Assembly: GCF_900120195.1 (NCBI RefSeq) | Contig: NZ_LT635539.1 | Coordinates: 1,934,649-1,998,648 of the forward strand | Source: Blautia sp. Marseille-P3087 | Lineage (GTDB): Bacteria > Bacillota > Clostridia > Lachnospirales > Lachnospiraceae | DNA length: 64,000 bases | Reading direction: 5' to 3' | Notes under the pieces: model-generated | Told to the model about the DNA's origin: nothing | What the model saw: the letters and a program-made list of their open reading frames with translations, nothing else | Database searches by the model: none | Part shown: piece by piece, positions 27,222 to 35,553 of the stretch | Position numbering within the stretch: the stretch's first letter is position 1 | Layout: every line of letters starts with the position of its first letter | Position numbers and translations under genes: made by a program

Positions 27222-27962
27222 ATGATTCGTCTTATCATTGTTGCGATCACAGTCATCGGATTTCTGATTCTTTCCATTCCGATCCTGTTCATCGAATGGA
27301 TCATCGGCAAATTTTCACCGCGCACGAAAGAAATCAGTTCTTTACGCCTCATACAGGGAGTATTCAAACTGATTTTGTGGGAAGCCGGCACGAAGGTGAC
27401 GATCATCGGTGAAGAAAATGTTCCGAAAGATACACCTGTGCTTTACATCGGAAACCATCGAAGCTATTTTGACATTGTGCTCAGCTACAGCCGCTGCCCG
27501 ATCCGCACCGGTTACATCGCCAAGAAAGAAATGGAGCGTTACCCGCTTCTTTCCAACTGGATGCGTTATCTTCACTGTCTGTTCCTTGACCGAAAAGATA
27601 TCAAACAGGGACTGAAGACTATCCTGACCGCAATCGAAAAAGTAAAATCCGGCATCTCCATCTGTATCTTCCCGGAAGGTACTCGAAACGCAAATGCAGA
27701 CGAGCTGGAGCTCCTTCCGTTCCATGAAGGAAGTTTCAAAATCGCCAGCAAATCCGGATGCGCGATCATTCCGATGGCTATGAACAACACCGCCGAAATC
27801 TTTGAGGCACATATGCCCAAAATCAAATCAACTCATGTCGTTTTGGAATACGGCAAACCAATCTACGTAAAAGAGCTTTCCAGAGAAGACCAGAAACATC
27901 TCGGTGTATACACACAGAATGTAATCCATGAGATGCTTGAGAAAAACAAAGAGCTTATTTAA
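27222..27962 (+). CDS. plsC: 1-acyl-sn-glycerol-3-phosphate acyltransferase
   Basis: Makes phosphatidic acid from lysophosphatidate at the membrane. The 246-residue protein has an N-terminal membrane helix, the catalytic NHRSYFD (His79, Asp84), the glycerophosphate-binding FPEGTR and the motif IIPMAMNNT. AAAGAGG lies 8 bases before the ATG. A small hairpin TCCCG-TTTTT-CGGGA followed by TGCTTTTAT (about 27153-27175) lies upstream. The gene meets spmB tail to tail with a 4-base overlap. Confidence 0.94.
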   Translation: MIRLIIVAITVIGFLILSIPILFIEWIIGKFSPRTKEISSLRLIQGVFKLILWEAGTKVTIIGEENVPKDTPVLYIGNHRSYFDIVLSYSRCPIRTGYIAKKEMERYPLLSNWMRYLHCLFLDRKDIKQGLKTILTAIEKVKSGISICIFPEGTRNANADELELLPFHEGSFKIASKSGCAIIPMAMNNTAEIFEAHMPKIKSTHVVLEYGKPIYVKELSREDQKHLGVYTQNVIHEMLEKNKELI

Positions 27963-28483
27963 AACAACCGCCCGATACACACAGCAGCCATCATTCCGGC
28001 AAGTGAGGCAAGCAATGCCCCCGGTAGTGTGTATCGGGTTTTTTGTATTCCGACAGAACCGAAATAGACACTCATACAGTAAAAAACACTTTCTGTCGCG
28101 CTCAACATCAACGCAGCCATCAGTCCGGTCGGGGAGTCTGTTCCGAATTGTTTGAAAATATCCAGAAGCAGACCTGTCGCAGCACTGGAAGAAAAAAGCC
28201 TCACCAGTCCCAGCGGAAAAAGTTCCGGTGCAATGCCAAGCGCCCCGGATGCCTTTGAAAGTATGCCTCCCAGAAATTCAAGAAAACCTGACGCACGCAG
28301 AACTCCAACCGCCGTCATCAGCCCGATCAGTGTCGGAACAAGTCTCCATACGATCTTTAAGCCTTCCTCTGTCCCTTCCACAAAATCATTATAAATATTT
28401 CTTTTTGCGATCAGTCCATATCCAAGTATGTACAAAATTAAAACAGGTATCATAAATACAGAAATGTAAGAAATAAATTTCAT
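27959..28483 (-). CDS. spmB: Spore maturation protein B
   Basis: SpmB with SpmA takes part in spore core dehydration and heat resistance (known from B. subtilis). The 174-residue protein has four to five membrane helices and a nucleoside-recognition (Gate) type domain: VEGTEEGLKIVWRLVPTLIGLM, RLFSSSAATGLLLDIF, SATESVFYCMSVYFGSVGIQKTRYTLPGA. GAGGAAC lies 7 bases before the ATG. It is normally next to spmA in one operon; here spmA lies about 3.7 kb away on the same strand. Confidence 0.93.
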   Translation of the reverse strand: MKFISYISVFMIPVLILYILGYGLIAKRNIYNDFVEGTEEGLKIVWRLVPTLIGLMTAVGVLRASGFLEFLGGILSKASGALGIAPELFPLGLVRLFSSSAATGLLLDIFKQFGTDSPTGLMAALMLSATESVFYCMSVYFGSVGIQKTRYTLPGALLASLAGMMAAVCIGRLF

Positions 28484-28621
28484 AGAAAAAGTTCCTCTTA
28501 TCTGTAGTTATGATACCTTATGAAGGGTTCGTTATGATTTATGTATAATTTGTCATTTGTAGCTGAATATTTTTTCATCAAAGATAAACAACTGATGTCG
28601 TTTTTCTTTTTACGCTATTAA

Positions 28622-29857
28622 TTATCCGATATGAGCAGCACCTACGGCACGGATATCCATCGGATATACATTTTCTCTACCGACAAATCTGGAAATGTAT
28701 TCTACATAATTATCCTGCTCTTTTTCCGGAACGATAGCTGCAATAACACCGGCAAAACCACCGCCATGAACACGGCATACACCTGCACCGATTTTTTTCA
28801 GGAAAAGCTGTGTCAGTGCGAGAGTTCTTGTGATTTTCTGCTCATGGAAATCTTTCATTGTATAGCAGTTCTGCAGAAGTTCCCATGAGGAAGTACCGGA
28901 TTCATTTACCAGTTCAAGGAATTTCTTATAATCTTCGTGGTGGATCGCATCTGCAGCTTCCTCTACACGGGTAGTTTCTCCAAAGAAATGAAGTGCACGG
29001 AGAACCGCTCTGTCATCTTCGATTTCATTGCAGCGTTCAAGAAGTGCATCTACATTTGTTTCGTGAAGAAGTTCTACACCGAGTACTTTGGCAACAGCTT
29101 TCATTTCACCCGGAATCTCAGAATATTCCTGGCTGAGATCGGCATGGCCTTTTCCTGTGTTTACGATGACCAGCTTATAACCGAATTTACCGAAAGAGAA
29201 ATCAAGTTTGCTGTATTTCAGATTGTTTCTGTCTGCGAAATCAAACAGAACCGGACCACCTACTGCACATGCCATCTGATCCATCATTCCGGAAGCCTTG
29301 TCCCAGTATACATTCTCTGCATACTGACCGATCTTAGCATAATCGTTGTAGGACATTTTGCTGTCATTGAAGAAATAGTCAATGATCGTACAGATCAGCA
29401 TTTCAAAAGATGCGGATGAGCTGACACCTGCGGCTGCAATAACATTTGTACTCACATAAGCATCAAAACCAGATACTTTGAATCCATTTTTCTGTGCGCC
29501 TTCCATCATACCGGCAACAAGTGCAACAGTTCCTTTTTTGTAGTTGCTTTTGCTGAGTTTGGTGAGGTCTACAACAATCTCATCTCTGTAGCCTTCACTT
29601 GTGATATGAATTACCTGTGTATCATTCGGGTATGCAGCTCCTATGGTATCAAGGTTGATACTTCCTGCAATTACTTTACCGCCATTGTGATCTGTATGGT
29701 TTCCGATAATTTCAGTTCTTCCGGCTGAAGTAAAGTATTCTGCTTTGTTTTGTTTGTAGATTTTCTCAAAATGATCTGCAAGATTTTTAAAACGGGCACC
29801 GCTTACTTCGGTCTCTCCGTAAATTTCCTGAAGTTTTGCTGTTTCCGGTAAATTCAT
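28622..29857 (-). CDS. galK: Galactokinase
   Basis: Phosphorylates galactose in the Leloir pathway. The 411-residue GHMP kinase has the galactokinase signature GRTEIIGNHTDHNGG, the ATP loop AAAGVSSSASFE, the catalytic Asp region MMDQMACAVGGP and the C-terminal RVHGGGFAGVIAAIVP. AAAGGAGAG lies 7 bases before the ATG. galE and galT are not in the window. A divergently transcribed AraC regulator lies 219 bases upstream and is the obvious candidate to control it. Confidence 0.96.
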   Translation of the reverse strand: MNLPETAKLQEIYGETEVSGARFKNLADHFEKIYKQNKAEYFTSAGRTEIIGNHTDHNGGKVIAGSINLDTIGAAYPNDTQVIHITSEGYRDEIVVDLTKLSKSNYKKGTVALVAGMMEGAQKNGFKVSGFDAYVSTNVIAAAGVSSSASFEMLICTIIDYFFNDSKMSYNDYAKIGQYAENVYWDKASGMMDQMACAVGGPVLFDFADRNNLKYSKLDFSFGKFGYKLVIVNTGKGHADLSQEYSEIPGEMKAVAKVLGVELLHETNVDALLERCNEIEDDRAVLRALHFFGETTRVEEAADAIHHEDYKKFLELVNESGTSSWELLQNCYTMKDFHEQKITRTLALTQLFLKKIGAGVCRVHGGGFAGVIAAIVPEKEQDNYVEYISRFVGRENVYPMDIRAVGAAHIG

Positions 29858-29979
29858 GACTTTGCTCTCCTTTTACATTATATTTTCTGTGCTTTTTATA
29901 CGTTCGTGTGATTTATAACTTTATTATACTGTTTTCCTCAAAAATTACCTTAATTAATCTGCGAAAAAACAGTAAAATA

Positions 29980-30009
29980 TTGCGTTCTTCACAACTTTTT
30001 GTGTATAAT
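29980..30009 (+). promoter_or_regulatory. Promoter of the AraC-type gene
   Basis: TTGCGT (29980-29985) and TATAAT (30004-30009) are 18 bases apart, in the 219-base space between the divergent galK and AraC genes. On the opposite strand TATAAT at 29928-29923 is a candidate -10 for galK with no good -35, as expected for an activator-dependent promoter. Confidence 0.6.
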
Positions 30010-30076
30010 AAAGGTAATTTTATGCGTTTAGTTTAATGCAGTATTTTTTAGTTAATACAGAGGAGATTGATTACCT

Positions 30077-30961
30077 ATGCAGATCATCACCAACCAGTTT
30101 CAGAAGGAATTAAAAAAGCATGGCAGTGATTATTTTCCGTTTCTTGTCAGTTACCAGAGGCTTTCTGAATATGAATCCAATTCTTTTATGTGGCATTACC
30201 ACCCAGAGATAGAAATTACCTTTGTAAAAAAAGGTTCCATGCATTACCGTGTGAATAACCGTTCATTTCATCTGAAAGAAGGCGATATTATCTTTTGTAA
30301 TTCTAATGCCCTGCATACCGGTGAGATGGAAAATCAGAAGGACTGCTCATACATACCGATCACATTTGATCCCAAACTGATCTACGGTTTTTTCAGGAGT
30401 ACCATCTGTACAAAATACGTCACACCTGTGATTCAGAATCTGTCTGCCTGTGCCATGCACATTGATTGTTCAGAAAGCTGGCATACAGTTTTTCGTGACC
30501 GGATGCTGGAAGTTATTGATCTTGACAAAAAAAGGCCGGACTTTTATGAACTGGATATTTCAATACGGATGCAGACTATGTGGCGCCTGCTTGTTGAGCA
30601 TCTTCCTCACCATCCGATGACTGCCGCTTCTGATCTCACTGAATATGACCGGATTCGGAAGATCATTGCTTATGTGGAGCAAAATTATATGAATCATATT
30701 ACACTTGCCGAAATTTCCGAGCATATACACCTCTGCGAAAGTGAATGCACCAGACTGTTTAAACGGCATATGAATACAACACTTTTTTCTTTTCTGCAGG
30801 ATTATCGGATTGAACGAAGTCTTGAGTACTTAAGTTCAGAAGGGACGATCAGCGAGATTGCAGGAAAGGTCGGCTTTTCTGATTCAAACTACTATTCAAA
30901 AGTATTTGCCAAAGTGAAAGGATGCAGTCCGAGAGAATATCGGAAGAATTTAATGAAGTAA
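30077..30961 (+). CDS. AraC-family transcription regulator
   Basis: The 294-residue protein has an N-terminal cupin sugar-sensing domain (FMWHYHPEIEITFVKKGSMHYRVN, LKEGDIIFCNSNALHTGEM) and two C-terminal helix-turn-helix motifs (TLAEISEHIHLCESECTRLFKRHM; GTISEIAGKVGFSDSNYYSKVFAKVKGCSPREYRK). GAGGAG lies 11 bases before the ATG, a little far. Divergence from galK suggests control of galactose or another sugar pathway; this is inference. Confidence 0.93.
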   Translation: MQIITNQFQKELKKHGSDYFPFLVSYQRLSEYESNSFMWHYHPEIEITFVKKGSMHYRVNNRSFHLKEGDIIFCNSNALHTGEMENQKDCSYIPITFDPKLIYGFFRSTICTKYVTPVIQNLSACAMHIDCSESWHTVFRDRMLEVIDLDKKRPDFYELDISIRMQTMWRLLVEHLPHHPMTAASDLTEYDRIRKIIAYVEQNYMNHITLAEISEHIHLCESECTRLFKRHMNTTLFSFLQDYRIERSLEYLSSEGTISEIAGKVGFSDSNYYSKVFAKVKGCSPREYRKNLMK

Positions 30962-31004
30962 TAAAAAACATAGTCTCACTGGCTTTAAATTTCATGGCAG
31001 ATTT

Positions 31005-31021
31005 TGTCGAATCTTGTCAAA
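31005..31021 (+). promoter_or_regulatory. Tandem Spo0A-type boxes, copy 1
   Basis: TGTCGAA (31005-31011) and TGTCAAA (31015-31021) stand in tandem 3 bases apart, a 10-base period, matching the 0A-box consensus TGTCGAA in the arrangement bound by Spo0A dimers. The second box contains TTGTCA (31014-31019), a -35, with TATATT (31037-31042) 17 bases downstream. Confidence 0.6.
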
Positions 31022-31040
31022 CGATTTTTATTTTCGTATA

Positions 31041-31069
31041 TTGTAAGTCATTTTTACATATGCTATAAT
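31041..31069 (+). promoter_or_regulatory. Promoter of the short antisense-type RNA
   Basis: TTGTAA (31041-31046), a 17-base spacer and TATAAT (31064-31069) with the extended -10 element TGC in front. It overlaps the end of repeat copy 1. Confidence 0.7.
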
Positions 31070-31075
31070 GTCATC

Positions 31076-31157
31076 AGAAACTTATTATGTTATTCAAGTA
31101 CCAAAAACGAAAACCCCTCGAGCCGGCACTCCGAGGGGTTTTCTATTCCGTTTTTTT
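31076..31157 (+). ncRNA. Short RNA converging on the 28-residue peptide gene
   Basis: Predicted from a good promoter (31041-31069) and a strong terminator (31109-31143 plus T-run 31151-31157), giving about 80 bases with no plausible reading frame. It is complementary to the 3' end of the peptide mRNA through the shared terminator, the layout of type I antitoxin RNAs of the Fst/par kind. The ends are inferred. Confidence 0.5.
31109..31143. terminator. Shared two-way terminator
   Basis: A perfect 12-bp stem (GAAAACCCCTCG with CGAGGGGTTTTC) around an 11-base loop. T-rich tracts follow on the plus strand (TATTCCGTTTTTTT) and on the minus strand (TTTTCGTTTTTGG). Confidence 0.9.
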
Positions 31158-31188
31158 ATGGTGGCTTATTCCACAGGCTGGTCACCGA

Positions 31189-31275
31189 CTATTTATTACC
31201 GTCCAGCCATTTGTTGATGCAATGACACACTACACCAGCCATGACAGTAAGTATAAAACTTATTATGTCATCCAT
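31189..31275 (-). CDS. 28-residue single-helix peptide, candidate type I toxin
   Basis: The peptide begins MDDIISFILTVMAGVV and ends INKWLDGNK: one membrane helix followed by a short polar tail, like the small hydrophobic toxins and holin-like peptides of Firmicutes type I modules. AAAGGAGGTG, almost the full complement of the 16S rRNA end, lies 5 bases before the ATG, exceptional even in this genome. A likely promoter has the extended -10 TGCTATAGT with TATAGT at 31325-31320 and a weak -35 (CATAAC, 31348-31343). The transcript would end at the shared terminator 31109-31143, against the RNA made from 31076. Being a real gene is well supported by ribosome site and composition; toxicity is inference. 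Confidence 0.65.
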   Translation of the reverse strand: MDDIISFILTVMAGVVCHCINKWLDGNK

Positions 31276-31346
31276 AGTCACACCTCCTTTCCGTACCGGT
31301 GGGAGGCGGTAACAATCCCACTATAGCACATGATGTACTACAGTTA

Positions 31347-31384
31347 TGTCGAACCTTGTCAGTCAATCTATATTTTCGTATACT
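31347..31384 (+). promoter_or_regulatory. Spo0A-type boxes and promoter of the HD hydrolase gene, copy 2
   Basis: TGTCGAA (31347-31353) and the weaker TGTCAGT (31357-31363) are again 3 bases apart. The second overlaps TTGTCA (31356-31361), a -35, with TATACT (31379-31384) 17 bases on and the hydrolase ATG at 31415. The same boxes lie just upstream of the peptide gene promoter on the other strand. Confidence 0.6.
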
Positions 31385-31414
31385 ATAGAAAAATGTAAAA
31401 AGGGATGACTTTCT

Positions 31415-32188
31415 ATGAACTATACAGACGCAAAAAACGAATTTGAACACTATCTGGATGGCTATGACCGCAACAATGATAAGGTCCGCCTGAAGATCAT
31501 ACATACCTACGGGGTGGTGCACGATATGGAAGAAATCTGCCACCGCATGGCTTTGTCCCCCGAAGATACCGAGCTGGCAAAGATCATTGCCCTGCTCCAT
31601 GACATCGGACGCTTCGAACAGCTGAAACGCTTTGACAGTTTTGAACCTGCTACCATGGATCATGCTGCTTACGGCGTACAGGTATTATTTGAAGAGGGCA
31701 TGATCCGCCGTTTTGTCCCGGAAAATCAGTGGGATGACGTCATCCACACTGCAATTTCCCTGCACAGCAATTTTAAATTAGAAAATATCTCTAATCCGCG
31801 AACGCTTCTCCATGCCCGTCTGATCCGGGATGCGGACAAGCTGGACAACTGCCGCGTAAAATTGGAAGATGATCTGCCTGTATTTATGGGTATGTCAGGT
31901 GAGGACATCGGTGCACAGACAATTACACCGAAAGTTTATGACACGGTTCTGTCCAACCAGTGCATTTATTCCCCGGATCGTGTTACAAAAATGGACTACT
32001 GGGTTTCCTACGTAGCACATTTCTGCGATATTTATTTCCGCGCAAGCTTTGACATCATCAAAGAACATGATTATCTCAATAAAATTATAGACCGGATTCC
32101 ATACAGCAATCCTGATACCAAAAATAAAATGGAAACGATTCGCTCCCACCTTGCAGAGTTTATCCATCATGCTCACGGATGTGAATAA
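31415..32188 (+). CDS. HD-domain phosphohydrolase
   Basis: A metal-dependent hydrolase, probably acting on a nucleotide or phosphodiester; the substrate cannot be told. The 257-residue protein shows the HD pattern: His30, the His62-Asp63 pair in ALLHDIGRFEQ, a further His in HTAISLHSNF and the distal Asp in IRDADKLDNCRV. AAAAGGGATG lies before the ATG. Its promoter carries tandem Spo0A-type boxes (31347-31363), suggesting a stationary-phase or sporulation role. It overlaps spmA tail to tail by 29 bases. Confidence 0.85.
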   Translation: MNYTDAKNEFEHYLDGYDRNNDKVRLKIIHTYGVVHDMEEICHRMALSPEDTELAKIIALLHDIGRFEQLKRFDSFEPATMDHAAYGVQVLFEEGMIRRFVPENQWDDVIHTAISLHSNFKLENISNPRTLLHARLIRDADKLDNCRVKLEDDLPVFMGMSGEDIGAQTITPKVYDTVLSNQCIYSPDRVTKMDYWVSYVAHFCDIYFRASFDIIKEHDYLNKIIDRIPYSNPDTKNKMETIRSHLAEFIHHAHGCE

Positions 32189-32804
32189 CCTTACAGAAGA
32201 TCACAGCCACTGCTGTACTGACAGCGGTGGCAAGGATTGCCGGTCCTACGATTGCTGTCGGATCTGCACTCCCATATTTCGCCCGGTAAGCGATCATATT
32301 TACAGGAATCAGCTGCAGGGAAGAAACATTGATGATCAAAAACGTACACATTTCATTACTGGCAACTATACTGCTATTTCCGGCAGTATCTTTTTTCTTT
32401 CCGTTATCTTCTGCATTCCTCTCTGCTTTTTCTTTCTGCAGCTGCAATTCTTTCAGTTCCTTCATCGCGCACAGGCCCGAACTTGTGCTTGCCCACGACA
32501 GCCCCAGCACATTTGAAAGAAAATTAAGACATATGTAATGCGCTGCTTTTGATTCTGTGTCCAGTTTCGGAAACAAAAACCTTATCAGTGGTCTCATCTT
32601 GTCCGCCAGCCCCGCAACCAGCCCGGAAGCCTCCGCAATTTTCATCATTCCTGTCCACATCGCTGTGATCCCCGCCATAGAAATACACAGACTGACCGCT
32701 TCCCCCGAACATGACACAAAAGCCTTCGTAACTTCATCCACATTTCCGGCCAGCGCACCATACACAATCCCGATCAGAAGCATCCCACCCCATAGATACG
32801 CCAT
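32160..32804 (-). CDS. spmA: Spore maturation protein A
   Basis: Partner of SpmB in spore core dehydration. The 214-residue membrane protein has the Gate-type domain: GNVDEVTKAFVSCSGEAVSLCISMAGITAMWTGMMKI, LNFLSNVLGLSWASTSSGLCAMKEL and FLIINVSSLQLIPVNMIAYRAKYGS. A charged insert near residues 120-145 (EKAERNAEDNGKKKD) lengthens it slightly compared with the usual 190-200. The ribosome site is weak (GGGGGT). It is separated from spmB by galK, the AraC gene, the small-RNA locus and the HD gene. Confidence 0.93.
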   Translation of the reverse strand: MAYLWGGMLLIGIVYGALAGNVDEVTKAFVSCSGEAVSLCISMAGITAMWTGMMKIAEASGLVAGLADKMRPLIRFLFPKLDTESKAAHYICLNFLSNVLGLSWASTSSGLCAMKELKELQLQKEKAERNAEDNGKKKDTAGNSSIVASNEMCTFLIINVSSLQLIPVNMIAYRAKYGSADPTAIVGPAILATAVSTAVAVIFCKVIHIREHDG

Positions 32805-32940
32805 TTCTGTACCCCCAAACCATTCCCTCTCCCTTTATTTTATATATCTCTGCCTTCTCCATATTCATATTTTTTCTTAAAACCCAAAGTCCAGACTTCC
32901 ATTTCGAAGTCTAACCTTCTCACATTTCTGCATTTTCTCC

Positions 32941-32983
32941 AAAATAAAAGACCAGACCCTTTTTTCAAAGAATCCAGTCTTTT
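32941..32983 (-). terminator. Rho-independent terminator of glgP
   Basis: On the minus strand AAAAGACTGGA pairs with TCTGGTCTTTT (two G-U pairs), followed by ATTTTGG, 15 bases after the stop. Confidence 0.75.
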
Positions 32984-32998
32984 ATAAATTATAAGTTA

Positions 32999-35455
32999 TT
33001 ATTTGATATATACTTTATCCAGATGCCAGATATCTTCCACATACTCTTCGATCGTTCTGTCGGATGTGAACTTACCTGCGCACGCTGTATTCAGCATTGC
33101 CATACGAGCCCAGCCTTTTTCGTCTTTGTATGCTTCTTCCACTTTCTTCTGCGCTGCTGCATAGGAACGGAAGTCAGCAAGGATAAAGTACTGGTCTGCT
33201 CTTTCTCCACCGTTCTGGTTGAGAAGAGAATTATACAGATCACGGAACAGTTCTGTATCAGAAGAGAAGGTTCCGTTAACAAGCTCTGTCAGTACCTGAC
33301 GGATCTCGTCATCTGTGTTGTAGATAACTCTCGGATCATATCCACCATTGTTTTCATAGTTGATAACTTCGTCTGCGCTCAGACCGAAAATAAATGCATT
33401 TTCTTTACCTACTTCATCCACGATCTCAACGTTTGCACCATCCATGGTTCCAAGAGTCGGTGCACCATTCAGCATGAACTTCATGTTACCTGTACCGGAA
33501 GCCTCTTTACTTGCAGTAGAAATCTGCTCGGAAACATCTGCTGCTGCAAAGATCATCTCAGCGTTGGATACACGATAGTTCTCGATAAATACAACTTTCA
33601 GCTTGCCTTCGATAGAAGCATCATTGTTGACAACATCTGCTACAGAGTTGATCAGTTTAATGATTTTCTTAGCACGTGCATAACCTGCAGATGCTTTTGC
33701 TCCGAAGATAAATGTTCTTGGGTAGAAATCCATTTCCGGATGTTTCTTGATCTGGTCATACAGATAAATCACATGAAGGATGTTCAGAAGCTGACGTTTA
33801 TACTCATGAAGTCTCTTAACCTGAACGTCAAAGATAGAACGTGGATTTACTTCTACTCCATTGTGCTCAAGGATATATTTTGCCAGACGAACTTTATTCT
33901 GGTATTTGATGTTCATGAATTCCTGCTGTGCTTTTTCATCATCCACATAAACTTTCAGTTTGCTGATCTGAGAAAGATCTGTGATCCATTCCGGTCCGAT
34001 GTGATCGGTTACCCAGTCTGCAAGAAGCTGGTTTCCATGAAGCAGGAAACGTCTCTGTGTGATACCGTTTGTTTTGTTGTTGAATTTCTCCGGCATCATT
34101 TCATAGAAATCTTTCAGTTCCTGTTTCTTAAGGATTTCTGTATGAAGTTTTGCAACACCGTTTACAGAGTATCCTGCAACGATTGCAAGATGTGCCATTT
34201 TGACCTGTCCGTCATAGAGAATCGCCATCTTCTTGATCTTGTCATAGTTTCCAGGATATTTTTCCTGAATCTCAAGAATGAAACGACGGTTGATCTCTTC
34301 GATGATCTGGTATACACGAGGAAGCAGTCTGGAGAACAGCTCAACCGGCCATTTTTCAAGTGCTTCTGCCATAATAGTATGGTTTGTGTAAGCAACTGCT
34401 TTAGTTGTAACAGACCATGCATCATCCCATCCGAGTCCTTCTTCATCCATAAGGATACGCATAAGTTCTGCAACAGCTACAGTCGGATGAGTATCGTTCA
34501 TCTGGAAAGTAACTTTTTCGTGCAGTTTCATGATATCTTTGTGGTTCTTTTTGTATTTTGCGATAGCAGCCTGAAGACTTGCAGATACGAAGAAATACTG
34601 CTGTTTCAGACGCAGCTCTTTACCTGCCATGTGGTTGTCGTTCGGATAAAGCACCTCAACGATATTGCGGGCAAGGTTTTCCTGCTCAACTGCTTTTTTG
34701 TAATCACCTTTATCGAAGGAATCAAGCTCGAAATCTACGATTGGCTCTGCATCCCAGATTCTTAATGTGTTGACGATTTTGTTGTTATATCCAACGATCG
34801 GCATATCAAACGGAACAGCTTTTACTGCCTGATATCCCTTGTGGACAAATTTGTTTGATCCTGTTGCCGGATCATATTCAACGTCAACATATCCGCCGAA
34901 ATGAACTTCTTTTGCATATTCCGGGCGACGAAGTTCGAACGGATAGCCATTTTTCAGCCAGTTATCCGGTACTTCTACCTGATAGCCATCTTTGATCTGC
35001 TGTTTGAACATACCGTAACGATAACGGATACCGCATCCATATGCACTGTAATTCAGAGTTGCAAGAGAATCAAGGAAGCATGCTGCAAGACGTCCCAGAC
35101 CACCGTTACCAAGTGCCGGGTCCGGCTCCTGATCTTCGATCACGTTGAGATCAAGACCAAGTTCATCCAGAGCTTCTTTTACTTCTTTGTATGCAGTCAG
35201 GTTGATCAGGTTGTTTCCAAGAGCACGTCCCATCAGAAATTCCATGGACATGTAATAAACCGTTTTCGGATCCTGCTCTTTGTATGCATTCTGTGTTTCC
35301 AGCCAGTTATCAATGATAACGTCTTTTACGGTGTAACATACAGCCTGGAAAATCTGTTCCTGTGTAGCTTCTTCGAGTTTTTTACGATACAGAAATTTGA
35401 CATTTTCCTTTACGCTCTCTTTGAAAGCTTCTTTTTTAAACTGCTTGTCGATCAT
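32999..35455 (-). CDS. glgP: Glycogen/alpha-glucan phosphorylase
   Basis: Releases glucose-1-phosphate from glycogen with pyridoxal phosphate. The 818-residue protein has the usual length and motifs: EDQEPDPALGNGGLGRLAACFLDS near the start, FNDTHPT-type FQMNDTHPTVAVAELMRIL, the EYKRQLLN region, and the PLP-lysine segment EASGTGNMKFMLNGA (Lys near 660). AAGGAGG lies 7 bases before the ATG. A perfect 14-bp palindrome (35475-35488) sits just upstream in the leader. Confidence 0.98.
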   Translation of the reverse strand: MIDKQFKKEAFKESVKENVKFLYRKKLEEATQEQIFQAVCYTVKDVIIDNWLETQNAYKEQDPKTVYYMSMEFLMGRALGNNLINLTAYKEVKEALDELGLDLNVIEDQEPDPALGNGGLGRLAACFLDSLATLNYSAYGCGIRYRYGMFKQQIKDGYQVEVPDNWLKNGYPFELRRPEYAKEVHFGGYVDVEYDPATGSNKFVHKGYQAVKAVPFDMPIVGYNNKIVNTLRIWDAEPIVDFELDSFDKGDYKKAVEQENLARNIVEVLYPNDNHMAGKELRLKQQYFFVSASLQAAIAKYKKNHKDIMKLHEKVTFQMNDTHPTVAVAELMRILMDEEGLGWDDAWSVTTKAVAYTNHTIMAEALEKWPVELFSRLLPRVYQIIEEINRRFILEIQEKYPGNYDKIKKMAILYDGQVKMAHLAIVAGYSVNGVAKLHTEILKKQELKDFYEMMPEKFNNKTNGITQRRFLLHGNQLLADWVTDHIGPEWITDLSQISKLKVYVDDEKAQQEFMNIKYQNKVRLAKYILEHNGVEVNPRSIFDVQVKRLHEYKRQLLNILHVIYLYDQIKKHPEMDFYPRTFIFGAKASAGYARAKKIIKLINSVADVVNNDASIEGKLKVVFIENYRVSNAEMIFAAADVSEQISTASKEASGTGNMKFMLNGAPTLGTMDGANVEIVDEVGKENAFIFGLSADEVINYENNGGYDPRVIYNTDDEIRQVLTELVNGTFSSDTELFRDLYNSLLNQNGGERADQYFILADFRSYAAAQKKVEEAYKDEKGWARMAMLNTACAGKFTSDRTIEEYVEDIWHLDKVYIK

Positions 35456-35474
35456 CGCGTTTCCTCCTTATTGT

Positions 35475-35488
35475 GCAGCTTAAGCTGC
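35475..35488. promoter_or_regulatory. Palindrome in the glgP leader
   Basis: GCAGCTTAAGCTGC is a perfect palindrome 20-33 bases before the glgP ATG, just upstream of AAGGAGG. It could be an operator; with no loop it is a poor hairpin. Confidence 0.4.
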
Positions 35489-35515
35489 GCTTTTTGTTCC
35501 CCAAATTTTACGAAT

Positions 35516-35540
35516 CATGCCCGGTAAATTACCGGGCATG
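35516..35540. terminator. Strong hairpin after ileS
   Basis: A perfect 12-bp inverted repeat (CATGCCCGGTAA with TTACCGGGCATG, overlapping at the centre) lies 14 bases after the ileS stop. No long T-run follows, so termination is likely but not certain. Confidence 0.55.
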
Positions 35541-35553
35541 TATTGTTTACAAA

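Larger units (their letters stand above)
31005..31387 (+). repeat. 41-bp direct repeats flanking the small-RNA/peptide locus
   Basis: Positions 31005-31045 and 31347-31387 match at 33 of 41 bases in the same orientation. Each copy holds two tandem 0A-like boxes and a -35/-10 pair (TTGTCA, 17 bases, TATATT or TATACT). The 300 bases between hold the small RNA, a shared terminator and the 28-residue peptide gene. Confidence 0.75.

Noticed and set aside
33023-34765. 580-codon open frame on the plus strand inside glgP
   Set aside because: It is fully antisense to a clear glycogen phosphorylase, has no ribosome site and gives a Cys/Phe/Ile-rich peptide typical of a mirror frame.
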